Under the pieces are notes generated by a model that made no database searches, was not told the origin of the DNA, and worked only from the letters and a program-made list of their open reading frames with translations. DNA of 64,000 nt. Origin: CAWBOY01 sp963790585. GTDB taxonomy: Bacteria; Planctomycetota; Planctomycetia; Gemmatales; Gemmataceae. Position numbers and translations under genes: made by a program. The stretch covers positions 1,116,001 through 1,180,000 of the forward strand of contig CAWBOY010000006.1 of the NCBI GenBank assembly GCA_963790585.1, written 5' to 3'. How positions within the stretch are numbered: position 1 is the stretch's first letter; each line of letters starts with the position of its first letter. This document shows positions 9,173 to 18,800 of the stretch, one piece after another.

Positions 9173-9412
9173 TTATGCGTCCTTCGTCTCGGCCTCTGCA
9201 TTCATGGGTGCCAGACACAGCCCAAGTGCTCTGCACAATTTGTCTATAGTCCTTCCAGTGAGGTCTCGCTCGCCGGCCAGGAATCGCCCGATTTGTTCCG
9301 GTTTGCAACCGCTGTCCTTCGCAAGCCTATAGGCCGTTTTTCCTGTGTCATGCAGGTGCTGACGCAGTTGGTCTGTCACGGTTAAACGATCTCTAGCACT
9401 GTTGCGTGCCAA
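9173..9412 (-). CDS. XRE-family helix-turn-helix regulator
   Basis: 79 residues. The HTH is clear: TDQLRQHLHDTGKTAYRLAK, then CKPEQIGRFLAGERDLTGRT and a final helix DKLCRALGL. This is the short DNA-binding protein type found near integrases in planctomycete mobile elements, likely controlling element genes. It lies upstream of the integrase on the same strand, with about 110 bases between them. Targets cannot be inferred. Confidence 0.8.
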   Translation of the reverse strand: MARNSARDRLTVTDQLRQHLHDTGKTAYRLAKDSGCKPEQIGRFLAGERDLTGRTIDKLCRALGLCLAPMNAEAETKDA

Positions 9413-9498
9413 GGTTGCCCTTTCCTGCTAAAGATATATCAGCCTAATTGACTATACCCATTCTGACATATAACCTCAAACCAGAACTAAAGTTTCGC

Positions 9499-10077
9499 TC
9501 AAAAATCATCCTTAAGATCGTCAGAAGTTTTTTTCCTGTTGCCGAGGCGGCTCATGGCTTTCTTGACCTCCTTGATATCGCAGCGTATGTCGCCAGCCAC
9601 GAAGCGATAGAGGCTCTCAAACCTCCTGCTTTCTTGGCAGCTCGTATAGGTCAATTTGTGACAGTGTCGGCAGCCGAAATGGCGTCCACACAAGTAAAGT
9701 TTGCCGACCCGCCTGCCACACGGTCGGCCGTCGATGATTAAGGGGCAGAGGAACCACCAGCGCAGTCCACCAAAGTAGGGAGCGGTGCTGGCGAGTTCAA
9801 CCCGATAAGTCAAACGTTCATAGTCTTGAGTAAGTTTGTAGTCCAAGCCAAGCCATGGCGGCGAACCCAAGGTATTTATCTCGAACCTGATGGTGCATTC
9901 AATGTTCGTGTGCTGGACTACGCGGGACCACACCCACTCTCCCTTAATGTGGATCCCAAATCGGAGAATTTGATCACGCATCCAGCGGTTTGCGTCGATG
10001 ACGATACGACCCTCGACCACATCTTTTTTTCTTCCGCGCCACCAGTGGCACGTTGGGCCGCTGCCAGAACCTCCCAT
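9499..10077 (-). CDS. Hypothetical zinc-binding protein of a mobile element
   Basis: 192 residues starting MGGSGSGPTCHWWRGRK. A cysteine/histidine-rich stretch near residues 120-150 (CPLIIDGRPCGRRVGKLYLC followed by HFGCRHCHKLTYTSCQES) looks like a double zinc ribbon. The C-terminus is basic. Proteins with this MGGSGSG start and zinc ribbon are widespread, uncharacterised accessory genes in mobile elements. Function unknown. Confidence 0.7.
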   Translation of the reverse strand: MGGSGSGPTCHWWRGRKKDVVEGRIVIDANRWMRDQILRFGIHIKGEWVWSRVVQHTNIECTIRFEINTLGSPPWLGLDYKLTQDYERLTYRVELASTAPYFGGLRWWFLCPLIIDGRPCGRRVGKLYLCGRHFGCRHCHKLTYTSCQESRRFESLYRFVAGDIRCDIKEVKKAMSRLGNRKKTSDDLKDDF

Positions 10078-10316
10078 CCCTCACCTCCTGACGCCGAATT
10101 TTCCTAAATCATCTGGATTCTGCGACAGGTTAAATTGGGTCTGTTTGACGCTATTCATTGTTCGGCAATGACTAAGGGCGTTTGTGAAGACCCCGTACCA
10201 GCGACAGTTTTCAAACGAAACACCATTTATTAACGCCTGTTTTCGCTGGCCACCTAAGTCTTTGAGCATGTTTCGTCTGGTAATCCTCTGGTTTGAGGTG
10301 TTTTCCGTCGCACTTG

Positions 10317-10829
10317 TCACATCTGTGTTATTGTGATTTCGTTCGCAGTGTCGTCACCATACCTCTGTCCAGTTAGAGGGAACCATTCGCAAGGTGAAGC
10401 CATCCCTAAAGGCCGTTTTGTTCGCACCCCGCAGCTGCTGCAAACGACACTTAATCGGCTGTGGGACCAAAATCGTACCGCGCCGCAGCGCCGACAATTC
10501 CGGGGGGCTCGTGGCCTCCAGCTGGCCCAGGTGCAATTTGGCCAACAACCACAGCGCCAAAAACGGCGACCGCCCCGAGTTGTTCGCACAACCACCTTAG
10601 CCTTGCACACCGGACAGTGCCGATGCCACGGCACCGAAGGTCGAGGTTCCTTCGGCCGCGATTTGGCCTCACGGCGAGCCTCGGCTAAGGCCAAACGAAG
10701 CTCTGGATCGCGGGCCTGCCAGCGGCAGACAGTTGAGACGTGAACACCAGCGATGGCGGCGGAGGAGCGCAAGCTGTTGCCGGCTCGCCGAGCACTCAGC
10801 AATTGCTCGATACTGTGGTGAGTACTCAA
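10317..10829 (-). CDS. Putative HTH and zinc-finger protein
   Basis: About 170 residues. TTG at 10829 is preferred as start: it overlaps the stop of the upstream gene in a TTGA junction and has AAGAGG six bases before. The N-terminal part looks like a resolvase-type HTH (GNSLRSSAAIAGVHVSTVCR followed by WQARDPEL). It is followed by a zinc ribbon (CPVCKAKV...RFWRCGCWPNC) and a second cysteine pair set (CRRCGAVR...CSSCG). Translational coupling suggests it belongs to the element operon. About 240 bases downstream hold only a weak 79-codon frame. Confidence 0.6.
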   Translation of the reverse strand: MSTHHSIEQLLSARRAGNSLRSSAAIAGVHVSTVCRWQARDPELRLALAEARREAKSRPKEPRPSVPWHRHCPVCKAKVVVRTTRGGRRFWRCGCWPNCTWASWRPRAPRNCRRCGAVRFWSHSRLSVVCSSCGVRTKRPLGMASPCEWFPLTGQRYGDDTANEITITQM

Positions 10830-11155
10830 GACGGTCCTCTTTTCTGGAATGCTTGTCCGCAGGCCACGCACCGCTGGATAAAGTAACTTCCGGTCAGCCG
10901 ATGGCAGTCGATGCAGACTCGGTCAAAGCACTTCGGACAACGCCGCGCGGAATCGAGTGGGCGGCTACAAGTCTGACAGCGTTCGAGTCTGTCGGGCTCA
11001 GACAGTAGTTCAATCAACTCTGCCCGGTGCTGAAGAATCAATGCGGTAAGCGGCGCATTGACCATGAAGTCTGGGCGCCACCGCAAACGCGAGCCGTCCG
11101 TTTCCACGTCGATCCCCCGGGATCGGAGATCGGCGAGCAGATCTGATCCGGTCAT
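10826..11155 (-). CDS. Hypothetical protein with zinc ribbon
   Basis: About 109 residues from ATG 11155, which overlaps the stop of the primase-helicase gene as ATGA and has GGGGAGGG upstream. The N-terminal half (MTGSDLLADLRSRGIDVE...LRWRPDFMVNAPLT) resembles the TubC N-terminal docking-domain type (about 50 residues). The C-terminal half contains CQTCSRP, CPKCFDRVCIDC and CVACG, a double zinc ribbon. It is translationally coupled on both sides, so it acts with the element's replication gene. Confidence 0.65.
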   Translation of the reverse strand: MTGSDLLADLRSRGIDVETDGSRLRWRPDFMVNAPLTALILQHRAELIELLSEPDRLERCQTCSRPLDSARRCPKCFDRVCIDCHRLTGSYFIQRCVACGQAFQKRGPS

Positions 11156-14100
11156 TGCCACCCTCCCCAATGGTTTGTGTTCTGCTGTGAATAATTTGCC
11201 GAGGTGCTCGTTTCCTCCCCTATAACGGACTGGCCCATTCGGCCCATCTCTGGTCTAAACGCTGCCCCTGAGTGCCCTGAAATGTCTGTGACAGCCGTCT
11301 TTTGGGCCGCATCAATCCTCGCCCTGCTCTTTTCCTGACCCGAACCGGCCCCCGTTTTCGGCCCAAGCTCACTATCAGGATCGATTTCAGGCGCCATCGG
11401 CAGCACTGACTTCGTGATGTGGAGTACCTCGCGTCGCGCCCTAGGAGGGTCTTGCGGACCGTCAACTTGCCACGGCTCTCATCCGTCGAGGCGAGCCAGC
11501 CCTTTTCCTTAATCCTCTTGCGCAGTGCGTTGGCCGTGATGGTGAAGCTCTCGTTTTGATCCCGGGCGAAGCGTTGCACCGCGGCGTAGCTCGCATCGGG
11601 ATCAAGAAAGAGTTCGCTGTCGACGAGCCAGCCAACGCCAACACCTTGCTGCTTGAAGCGAGTGGCGCTTCCTTCCTCCTTTCCGGCATAGTAGTCTTCC
11701 GCGCCAACCCCACGCTTGAGGCTGTGAATCCGGCTCGTTGCCGTCCTTATCCGTGACATGGGCGTAGCCGCTGATTAATGCCGAGAACAGCAACCGCAGG
11801 AAAGTCGCGGCAGGTTCTCCGGCAGCGATTTGGTCAGCTTGGGCGCTCCCGGCGTCCTTCAAAGCCTGCCAGCCGCGATCCCAAAGTTCGGTGAATTCCT
11901 TTTGCGAGATTGCACCAACCGCGACTGCATATTTGAGGAAGTAACGCAGGCCAAGACCCAGGTCTGCAATAATGCCTGGTGTCCGAGCATGTTGTCCTCC
12001 CGCTGTCGCCATATCTCGTAGTTGGGATAACTCGATCCGTAGACGACTGCGGATCGAATCTAACTGTGGTGCCAACCAGCAAAGGAATCCAGCCATAGAT
12101 GCTGCGTATTTTCCATCGGCTGCGTCCTTCTGGCACGCGCTTAGAATCGGATTGGGGTTGGGCGGCTGGGGTCCGAGATCACCTGGTGAAATATCCAGAA
12201 CCATGAGTCGAGCACGAAGAGATGGCCCACGAGGCGTATCCTCTCCGGTCGACAGGATGAGCCCACGGGGATACTTCGCCGGCCGAAGAGTTCCGTCAGG
12301 CCTCATACGCTGGCGGCCTGCCCCGTTGCCTTGTCCTCGAAAAAGTCGATCAGCCTCTTTGTGATACCGCTGGATGTCGATCGCGGATCCGGTGGGGCAG
12401 AAGTCATCAACGACAAGCAGGGTGTCTTTGGCCGCGAAAGCTAGCCCCTCGAGCGCGTTGCCTGTTGAACTCCAATTGGCGGGAAGGCAACGAGAATGCA
12501 CCCCGGCGCCGAAGTGTTGTTGCGCCAGGGCGGCCGCTTCGCTTTTGTAACAACCCGTCGGCCCGACCAAATGCAAGGCAAAGTCTATGTTCCCGAGCGC
12601 GCTCCGGTACACCGCCGCGATCAGTGGAAATGTTACTCGATCGGGGCCTACGGACAACATTCGTAGGCTTGCCTTAACAGCATCTATCTGCTCATCTTTG
12701 ACAGGCGGGGGCGGCAATTGAAAACCAGCCAACGCTTCAGGCAATAACACGGGCAAGTCAGCGTGGCCAGATGTTCCAATTGCTCCGCCGGAATGCAGGT
12801 AAAACCACTCGTCGCGAATCTTACGCCATCCTGTGTGCTGATACACGGTACGCCTGGGTACGTCGCCCGATAGTAATTGCACGGCCGTTCGCACATGATC
12901 TTTGGTGCCCATTCCAGCATAGACCACCGCTCTCGTTCCCCAGGCTGGCACTATCCATCCCATCCCGGCGAAGTCTATGGCTGGTACTTCTACTGGCGGT
13001 AATAGCTGGCCGCTGGAAAGGCGTCCCTGCAAGGTCAATCGCCGGGTCTGCTCGACACCGTCGTCATGAACCACTTCATCTATGATTCGAGCCGAGAAAT
13101 TGCAGAGTGGAACCGGAACGAGTCCGTCATTCGATTGCGCATTGCGATAGATACTGCCTTCGTGCTCGAAATACTGGGACGAATCGGGAATCTTCTCCAA
13201 TGTTTGCGCCTGATGCCGCAATGGTTTCAATGCCCTATCGAGGTCGCGCATAGAGACGCCGCCTGCGCGAAGGGATGGTCGGATCGCAGCAAATTCGGCG
13301 GGATTGGTGACTTGTAAACTGGCCAGCACCGCAACAAGGCCTGGTCGCGAAAAAGTGCTTCTGGGCCGCCAGAACTCAAGACGTCTTGGATTCGCATCAA
13401 ATCATCTGGTAGAGATGGTTTTTCCCCCACGGTTGCCGAAGCCACGATATCTCGAACGGTTTGTAGCGCTTCGTCTCCCTGCAGTAACACAGGCTTCTTG
13501 CCGGCCGCGAGGAGGTCGTCCAGCCCTTTGCCGTCTGATGCGTTCCACTGCTCGAGCTCCAACACCAATCCAGCTTCAACGATAGCTAGCGAACAGCTGG
13601 ACAAAGCATGGGCCACTGCTGGCTTATCCCAAGCATCAGCATCGAAGGCTAGGCGCACTGCCTTGCTGCCAAACGATCGCAGCACGGGTAGCACGGGCTT
13701 CCAGTTGCTCACTCCCGGAACGGAAATCGTCGGTATGCCGTCGAGGGCGTAGATCACGTCGGCCTTTAATTCGCCTTCCGTGACGCGAACAAGTTCCGCC
13801 ATCCCAGGCGTACCTAGCGGAACATGGATAGGTGAGCCGGGACCAGGACCACCATTTCTGTTCGAGGAAACATAGACGTATCGCGGCCCGCCTTTGCTCG
13901 TGTCATCACGGCGAATCTTCAAGGCCACGATACGACCCTGCGAGTCTCGGCAGGGAATCAGCAGCCCAGTCGATCCTCGAACCGTCACGGATCGCCCGGA
14001 TTCACTCTCTTTCACCACAAACCCTGGCACTTGTAACAGTTTGTCCCCGATTTGCTCCCGAATCTCGTGGGCAATACGCTGTCGGCCATGAATGGGGAGC

Positions 14101-14468
14101 GTTCGATAACCAGCCCGGTCGATTGCGTCTTTGCTAAGGCCCCGACGTCGCAATGATTCACGATGAGTCTCGCTGAGGATCAATTTGGCAAGAAAACTCG
14201 AGTAAGCGGCATGGAGAGTATCAGGCTCCGCGCGTTTAACACCCAATCCCACCTGCAGCGGTGGATCCGCGAATCGCCTAAGACCGTCGTTCAGTCGGTG
14301 CAGGAATACTTGCAAGCCATCATGGCTTTCCTTTACACGGAAGCAATTGGCCTCAATACGCATACAGCCAGCCACGGCACCGTCCGCTGTCACACTGCAC
14401 CAGTCAGGCTTTTTGCAGATCGGACAGAGGGAGCCGCTTGAGACCCGGACCCAATTAGCCTTAGGCAT
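11152..14468 (-). pseudogene. DUF3854/DUF927-type primase-helicase of the integrated element; three frameshifts
   Basis: Three consecutive frames read as one protein of about 1100 residues. The first part (14468 to about 13340) starts MPKANWVRV, has an N-terminal zinc motif (CPICKKPDWC) and a DUF3854/TOPRIM-like region (GLLIPCRDSQGRIVALKIRR, TEGELKADVI, LAFDADAWDKP). The second is a DUF927 helicase-like ATPase with GPTGCYKSEAAALA as P-loop, LLVVDDFCPTG as Walker B and the segment ILSTGEDTPRG. Shifts at about 13340, 11725 and 11436 each need one base to restore the frame. The final frame ends in an ATGA overlap with the next gene, supporting that it is the true end. Such proteins replicate or mobilise integrative elements and plasmids. 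Confidence 0.78.
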
Positions 14469-14485
14469 GTTGTTTTATCTCCAAT

Positions 14486-14926
14486 TTATTTGAATTGATC
14501 TGTTTGAAGAGAGGCCCATCGCTGGCTATCGGGCATGCCATGTCGGATCCATTCACGAATAATCTCCAGCTGAAAGAGTACCCGTCGACCCGACTTCGTA
14601 CGTCCTGGAATGTCTCGGCATGAATCAACGCGACGCAGGTGACGAATGCTCAAACCAGTCGCACCGGCCAACTCACCAATATTGATCAGTAGCTTGCCGT
14701 CGATTAGGGAAACCCTTTCCTCTTCTTTGGCTGGCAAACCCTGTGGCACTGCCAAAGCCTTTGTCTGCACGGACATCGTCTCATCCTGATGGACTGGAAA
14801 ACTCTGTGGAATTATCAAGGCGTTAGTCTGCACGGATACCGTCTCCTTCTGTTGGACTGGAAGATCGTGGGATATTGCCAAGGTGTTAGTCTGCACGGAC
14901 ATCGTCTCCTTCTGTTGTCGTGTCAA
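14486..14926 (-). CDS. Excisionase-like HTH protein with N-terminal 63-bp tandem repeats
   Basis: Up to 146 residues. The C-terminal 70 residues form a MerR/excisionase-type winged helix (LLINIGELAGATGLSIRHLR, then GRTKSGRRVLFQLEIIREWI). The N-terminal part is three copies of a 21-residue repeat (pattern ETMSVQT-AL--PQ-LPV). Each repeat carries a GGAG/TGAG-like box and ATG or GTA at the same place, so the real start could be any of three (about 14902, or 14776 in the last unit). It overlaps the DUF1580 gene by about 41 bases. Likely controls excision or element gene expression. Confidence 0.75.
   Translation of the reverse strand: MTRQQKETMSVQTNTLAISHDLPVQQKETVSVQTNALIIPQSFPVHQDETMSVQTKALAVPQGLPAKEEERVSLIDGKLLINIGELAGATGLSIRHLRRVDSCRDIPGRTKSGRRVLFQLEIIREWIRHGMPDSQRWASLQTDQFK
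14729..14917 (-). repeat. Three tandem 63-bp repeats
   Basis: Units at 14917-14855, 14854-14792 and 14791-14729, with the core GAGACGATGTCCGTGCAGAC. The first unit includes the stop region of the upstream DUF1580 gene (GCAGACTAA); in the third unit the TAA is AAA in that frame. The unit therefore duplicates a gene junction with its ribosome binding site. Confidence 0.85.
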
Positions 14927-15158
14927 ACTGGAGCGTGAGACGGTTTGTGAACCGTTGCAATGCCTCCGAAGAAGTGACCCAGCGAGAACCGAGCCGAGCC
15001 CCTTCTAGTCGGATGACCTCATCGGTCGGACCTTTCACACCGTCGACGATCCAGCGTAGGATGGTGCTGATGTGTGTTCGCTTGCCACCGCGCGCTGGCG
15101 GCACCATTGCTGCCGCAGTCGCAAGGCTGATAGGCTTTTCTGCCAGTAAATCGATCAT
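14886..15158 (-). CDS. DUF1580-like DNA-binding protein
   Basis: 90 residues starting MIDLLAEKPISLATAAAMVP, preceded by GGAGGG at good distance; the upstream extension of the frame is non-coding. The PPARGGKRTHISTILRWIVD segment is characteristic of the planctomycete DUF1580 family, a small HTH-like protein in mobile elements. The rest (LEGARLGSRWVTSSEALQRF) resembles the wing plus recognition region of excisionases. Probably a regulator of the integrated element. Confidence 0.8.
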   Translation of the reverse strand: MIDLLAEKPISLATAAAMVPPARGGKRTHISTILRWIVDGVKGPTDEVIRLEGARLGSRWVTSSEALQRFTNRLTLQFDTTTEGDDVRAD

Positions 15159-15321
15159 CGTGTCCCTCCGCGTTGGTATGCTGGCCGACGCAAGCGAATA
15201 TAACGTACGGGTGTTCGCGGAAGGCAAAATTGGAGGTATGACCGAGATTTTTTCTTCTGATGTGCTAGAAAAAATGGAGAAAACACTGGAAATATTCAAA
15301 GGCGCGCGTTTCGGAAATTTG

Positions 15322-16068
15322 TTAGGTTTTTGGCCGTTTGGAGCTCGAAAAACCGACCCTCCATTCCCGTTCCTCCCCCGAAACGACGAAAATACGCACG
15401 AGCCGGAGGCGTTTTCTGGCGTTTCTGACTGAGCTTTCCCCATGGCCTTCTCGACTCGCAAGGCGATTTAGGACGTTCACGGGCAGCCATCCATCCTTGA
15501 GATGGGAACCTTTCTTGAAAAGGAAACGGAGGAACTGAGCACATTCTGTGACTAGTGCTCCACGTTTGCGTTTGCGCTTGGTTTTCGCCGTTCCAGTTCG
15601 CTTTTTCCAGTCCTTGACGAAGACAAGCCGCACAGCCTGTCTGACTGTCGAAACACACATACTGAAGTTCTTTTCTGCCAGCTTCCGGTTGGTCGCGTTC
15701 TGAAGCGTCCGCAGTCGACCAAGATACTTCTGTTGGGTTTTCTTGCTCAGTCGTGCCCAGGAAACCTTGTAGATCGTTTCGACGGCCTCCTTTGTGGTCA
15801 ACGTTTTCCCGTCGACAGCACGGAGTAGTAGTTCCTGGCGACGGGCAAGACCAAGTGACCGCTTCAGAGATTCCCATTTTTTCCGTTCTTTCTCCTCAAG
15901 GCGCTGAGCTTTCGTCTCCTCTTTCCTAGCTCGTGCCTCCTCCAATTGGGCGAGCTTCCGGTCGACTTTGGCCTTTTCTTCCTCGTGTTCATCAAAAGCC
16001 CATTCCTTTTCACGGCCTTTCGGTGGTCGCGATGGCTCCGCTGCTCGAGATGGCCGAGACACTGGCAT
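15322..16068 (-). CDS. Hypothetical basic coiled-coil protein
   Basis: 248 residues. Residues about 25-70 are a charged heptad-like helix (KVDRKLAQLEEARARKEETK and onward). A middle region has KTLTTKEAVETIYKVSWARL and SKKTQQKYLGRLRTLQNA, followed by a lysine/arginine-rich stretch and a C-terminal beta-like region. It is the outermost gene of the element cluster. No family recognised; the basic character suggests nucleic acid binding, which is inference. Confidence 0.6.
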   Translation of the reverse strand: MPVSRPSRAAEPSRPPKGREKEWAFDEHEEEKAKVDRKLAQLEEARARKEETKAQRLEEKERKKWESLKRSLGLARRQELLLRAVDGKTLTTKEAVETIYKVSWARLSKKTQQKYLGRLRTLQNATNRKLAEKNFSMCVSTVRQAVRLVFVKDWKKRTGTAKTKRKRKRGALVTECAQFLRFLFKKGSHLKDGWLPVNVLNRLASREGHGESSVRNARKRLRLVRIFVVSGEEREWRVGFSSSKRPKT

Positions 16069-16279
16069 GAAACGTTCCCTGTGATTGTCGACCTAGTCTT
16101 GGTGATTGCATCTGACCTGCGCGATTGCTAAAACCCTCGAACGACAAAGCCTGATACTTATCCGAGAGTCACTTCCGCGCTGGATTCCTGCTTACAATAA
16201 TGATCCGAGTCACATACCTTCGTTACATAGTCTTGTACGCCATTCCTAACCGATCACGACTATTCCTCAGACTGTCCCC

Positions 16280-16390
16280 ATGACTACGGGAGCCTTAGTA
16301 CCCTCTTTCGAGCAAAAGGAAGTCACCGACGATCACGGTGGTCATCTTCAAGTCATTACTGACGCGTGAGCGGGAAAAACCAAGGCGCCA
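16280..16390 (+). pseudogene. Remnant of a UvrD-type helicase gene 5' end
   Basis: From ATGACTAC at 16280 the sequence follows the start of the intact helicase gene at 54145. A 57-base stretch beginning GAGCAAAAG matches at about 45 of 57 positions, and the translation keeps GGHLQVI and AGKT. A TGA replaces the glycine codon before the P-loop lysine region, and homology fades after about 16390. It is a decayed fragment of a related gene and cannot be functional. Confidence 0.7.
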
Positions 16391-16537
16391 CTCAAAAACC
16401 GGCAAACCGCCGCTGTAGAGCTTTTATTCATCTCCTGGAAGATTTTCCGGAGATCCGCGTTCTCCTAGGCGACGGGCCAAGAAAGCTCGTTGGTGCCAAC
16501 ACCTGTCTCCTATCTTTCCTTCGCGGAGAATTCTTCC

Positions 16538-17760
16538 ATGAAACGCTTCTTACTAAAGGCGGCGATCGCGTTGTTCGCGGTTGCGATTGGTGTCTCAGCC
16601 GGTCGAGCTTTCGACGACTACGAGCCAGCGGAAAAGGTCAACGGCAAACCGTCGACGGCCGCGGCCCCAAGGCCAAGTCCGCCTCCGCCTTCTCCAAGGC
16701 CGAGCCCCGCTCCTAGCAATAATCGGACGAGCCATTCGACTCCGACACCATCGTCACGCTCGGTATCGACTTCCACTCGATCAGCGAGCGCTCGCTCGGT
16801 GGCGCCGGGTCGGGCTGTGCCGCGACCCCCTCCACGTCCGGTGCCTGCTTCCAACCGTCCCTCTTCATCCGGTCGCAGCTCAGCTTCATCCATGCGACCT
16901 GCGCCAAGCTCCGCCCGAAACGTGAAACCGCGGGCGAATGCTTCGACCTACGTCACCAACCGACCGACGACACGAACGAACCCGAATTCGACGAGCCCGC
17001 TGCGGTCGAGCGGTTCGAGCTCTGTCGTAACGGCTCGCTCTCTGTCGGGCCTGGCCGGGACGTTGAGTCCGCGCACAACTATTCCGAACCAGATCGAGCC
17101 TCGAACCGGCGCGGCCGCCACAAGTCGATCAGCCGTTCCCCTGAACATCGTCCGACAACGCCAATTCAGCGACCAGCGCAGGCGCAGACCCACCTGACGC
17201 CGGATCGACGACTGGTTGAGGCGAGAGGCAACTTATCCGGGTCTGCGGCCCGGCCGTCCGGAGAGCTTGCCCGAAGCGGGGTAGGCAACCGCCAACCTCA
17301 GACAGGCGTTGTTCGACGTCTGGACGAACGGGGTGTTTTAGCCCAGAACGGCTCTGCGGCGAACAGTCAACCTGCCGCAACTCTTTTCGGCTTCCCAGCC
17401 CACGGCGGGTGGTCCGTCAATGCTCAAGCCGGCCTCTTCACGGGATCCTACGGTTCCGAAGGGAGGTCTGTCGGTGTGGCCAAAGATCCCTTTGCAATTG
17501 ACACTTCCGGAGTAGCTTTCGGGTGAACTCTCCCGGTTTATGGTCCAGTGGGTGCCAGCGGCAGTGTCGAACTCGGATACGATACTACAACCATCTGCGC
17601 TGGCCCTTCTCTTGGCGCGAACGGCTTCGGCGCTTCAGCTCAAGGATGTGTCACCCTTGACTACCGAGTCGGCCAAGCCGCCGATGCGACACTCGGTCCG
17701 GTCATCGGGCCCTGGGCTGACCCGTCAACCTCGTTGACGATTAGCCTCGATGCACGGCTA
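16538..17760 (+). pseudogene. Broken secreted proline/serine-rich protein
   Basis: Starts with a clear signal peptide (MKRFLLKAAIALFAVAIGVS). A long Pro/Ser/Arg-rich low-complexity region runs to about residue 220. The frame stops at 17197, but the next frame continues without a stop (VEARGNLSGSAARPSGELAR and on), so one indel near 17180-17195 is likely. That frame ends at a TGA at 17524 after SGVAFG. In phase beyond it, a glycine-rich beta-like segment reads GASGSVELGYDTTTICAGPS. The 3' end abuts a serine recombinase remnant on the other strand near 17735. Probably an envelope protein gene truncated by a mobile element. Confidence 0.55.
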
Positions 17761-17906
17761 TCGATGTCATAACCGAACAAGGGAGGACCACCCGACCATT
17801 TACCTTTGCGACGCGTCGCTGCAACCTGGTCGCGCGTCCGCTCGCTGATTATCTCCCGTTCGAATTGGGTAAAGCTGAGCAGGACGTTCAGGACCAGCCG
17901 GCCCAT
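17661..17906 (-). pseudogene. Serine recombinase fragment
   Basis: The frame encodes LNVLLSFTQFEREIISERTR, then ATRRKGKWSGG and LFGYD, which is the C-terminal part of the resolvase catalytic domain and the start of the recombinase domain of large serine recombinases. The N-terminal catalytic serine region is missing upstream, where a TAA occurs, and the homology ends near 17735. It is a remnant of an integrated or transposed element. The stretch 17907-18161 beyond it holds nothing I can identify. Confidence 0.75.
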
Positions 17907-18161
17907 TTAGCTGGCTGTGTTGAACTGCTGCGTTACGTATGCAGATCAAAAACTCCCCATTCGTGACGCTCCTCGAACCAATCTCCCTCACGGACATCAA
18001 TTTGAAGTTGGATTGATCAATAATGATTGATGTGAATTCAACACGAGTAAACTGGTTTGATGATGTCCTGCGTAATCGGATCGCTTCCAAATAGGATACG
18101 AGCTACTCAAACTATTCCTAACGGCTACAAACACGGGTCTGACACCGAGCGTTGAGCTGAC

Positions 18162-18800
18162 CTACACCGATGCAATCAGCACCGCACGAAGCGGCGAGCC
18201 GTCGGCTCCGATGAGTTTCAGCGGTAGGCCGACAAAGTCGTATCGGCCCGGCGATACGCAGTCGAGCCACAGGCCCTCTACGATGGCGATTCCTGCCCTG
18301 CCGAGCGCGTGGTGGTTGTCCAGAGTCTTCGAGTCGAGGTCGTCCACCGAGGGCACGTCCACGCCGATCAGTATTACCCCTCGCGCCGCCAGCCATCCCG
18401 GCAGAGTTCGCTCCATCACTGGAATCGACTCCGGGAACCGCGACGAATCCGGCCAGCCGCCGGTGCGCAACAGCACCCGCTTCGTGTCTGAAAAGTCGAG
18501 GCCCTCCAATTGCGACTGCCATGACGTCGCACCGCGCACGTCTACTACCCAGGTCGGTCCGAGAAACGTTTCTGGCGGCAATTGATCGACGGCTTGACCC
18601 GCGTCGTCAAAGTGGAACGGTGCATCGCAGTGGGTAGCGGTATAAACGCTGCACGAAATCGCGCCGACGTTCACGCTCGCGCCGGCCGACTTACGCCATG
18701 AGAGGTTGAATGAGAACGGCACATCCCCCGGCCAGCCCGCCGTGTCGCTTCTCACGGGCCGCGAGATGTCGATCACGCGGCGTTCAAGTGACGAGTTCAT
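18162..18800 (-). CDS. kynB: Kynurenine formamidase (cyclase family)
   Basis: 212 residues starting MNSSLERRVIDISRPVRSDT. The metal-binding motif HCDAPFHF (HxDxxxH) is present, with GVDVPSVDDLDSKTLDNHHA, typical for bacterial KynB. It hydrolyses N-formylkynurenine to kynurenine and formate in tryptophan degradation. Its start lies inside the end of the kynureninase gene (17-base overlap), so the two are translationally coupled. No tryptophan dioxygenase gene is in the window. Confidence 0.93.
   Translation of the reverse strand: MNSSLERRVIDISRPVRSDTAGWPGDVPFSFNLSWRKSAGASVNVGAISCSVYTATHCDAPFHFDDAGQAVDQLPPETFLGPTWVVDVRGATSWQSQLEGLDFSDTKRVLLRTGGWPDSSRFPESIPVMERTLPGWLAARGVILIGVDVPSVDDLDSKTLDNHHALGRAGIAIVEGLWLDCVSPGRYDFVGLPLKLIGADGSPLRAVLIASV

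Noticed and set aside
10081..10320. 79-codon minus-strand frame between two element genes
   Set aside because: No ribosome binding site, no recognisable motif and unusual composition. Could be real, but I cannot support it.
16068..16280. Second attachment site of the tRNA-Cys element
   Set aside because: No copy of the tRNA 3' end is visible here or elsewhere in the window.
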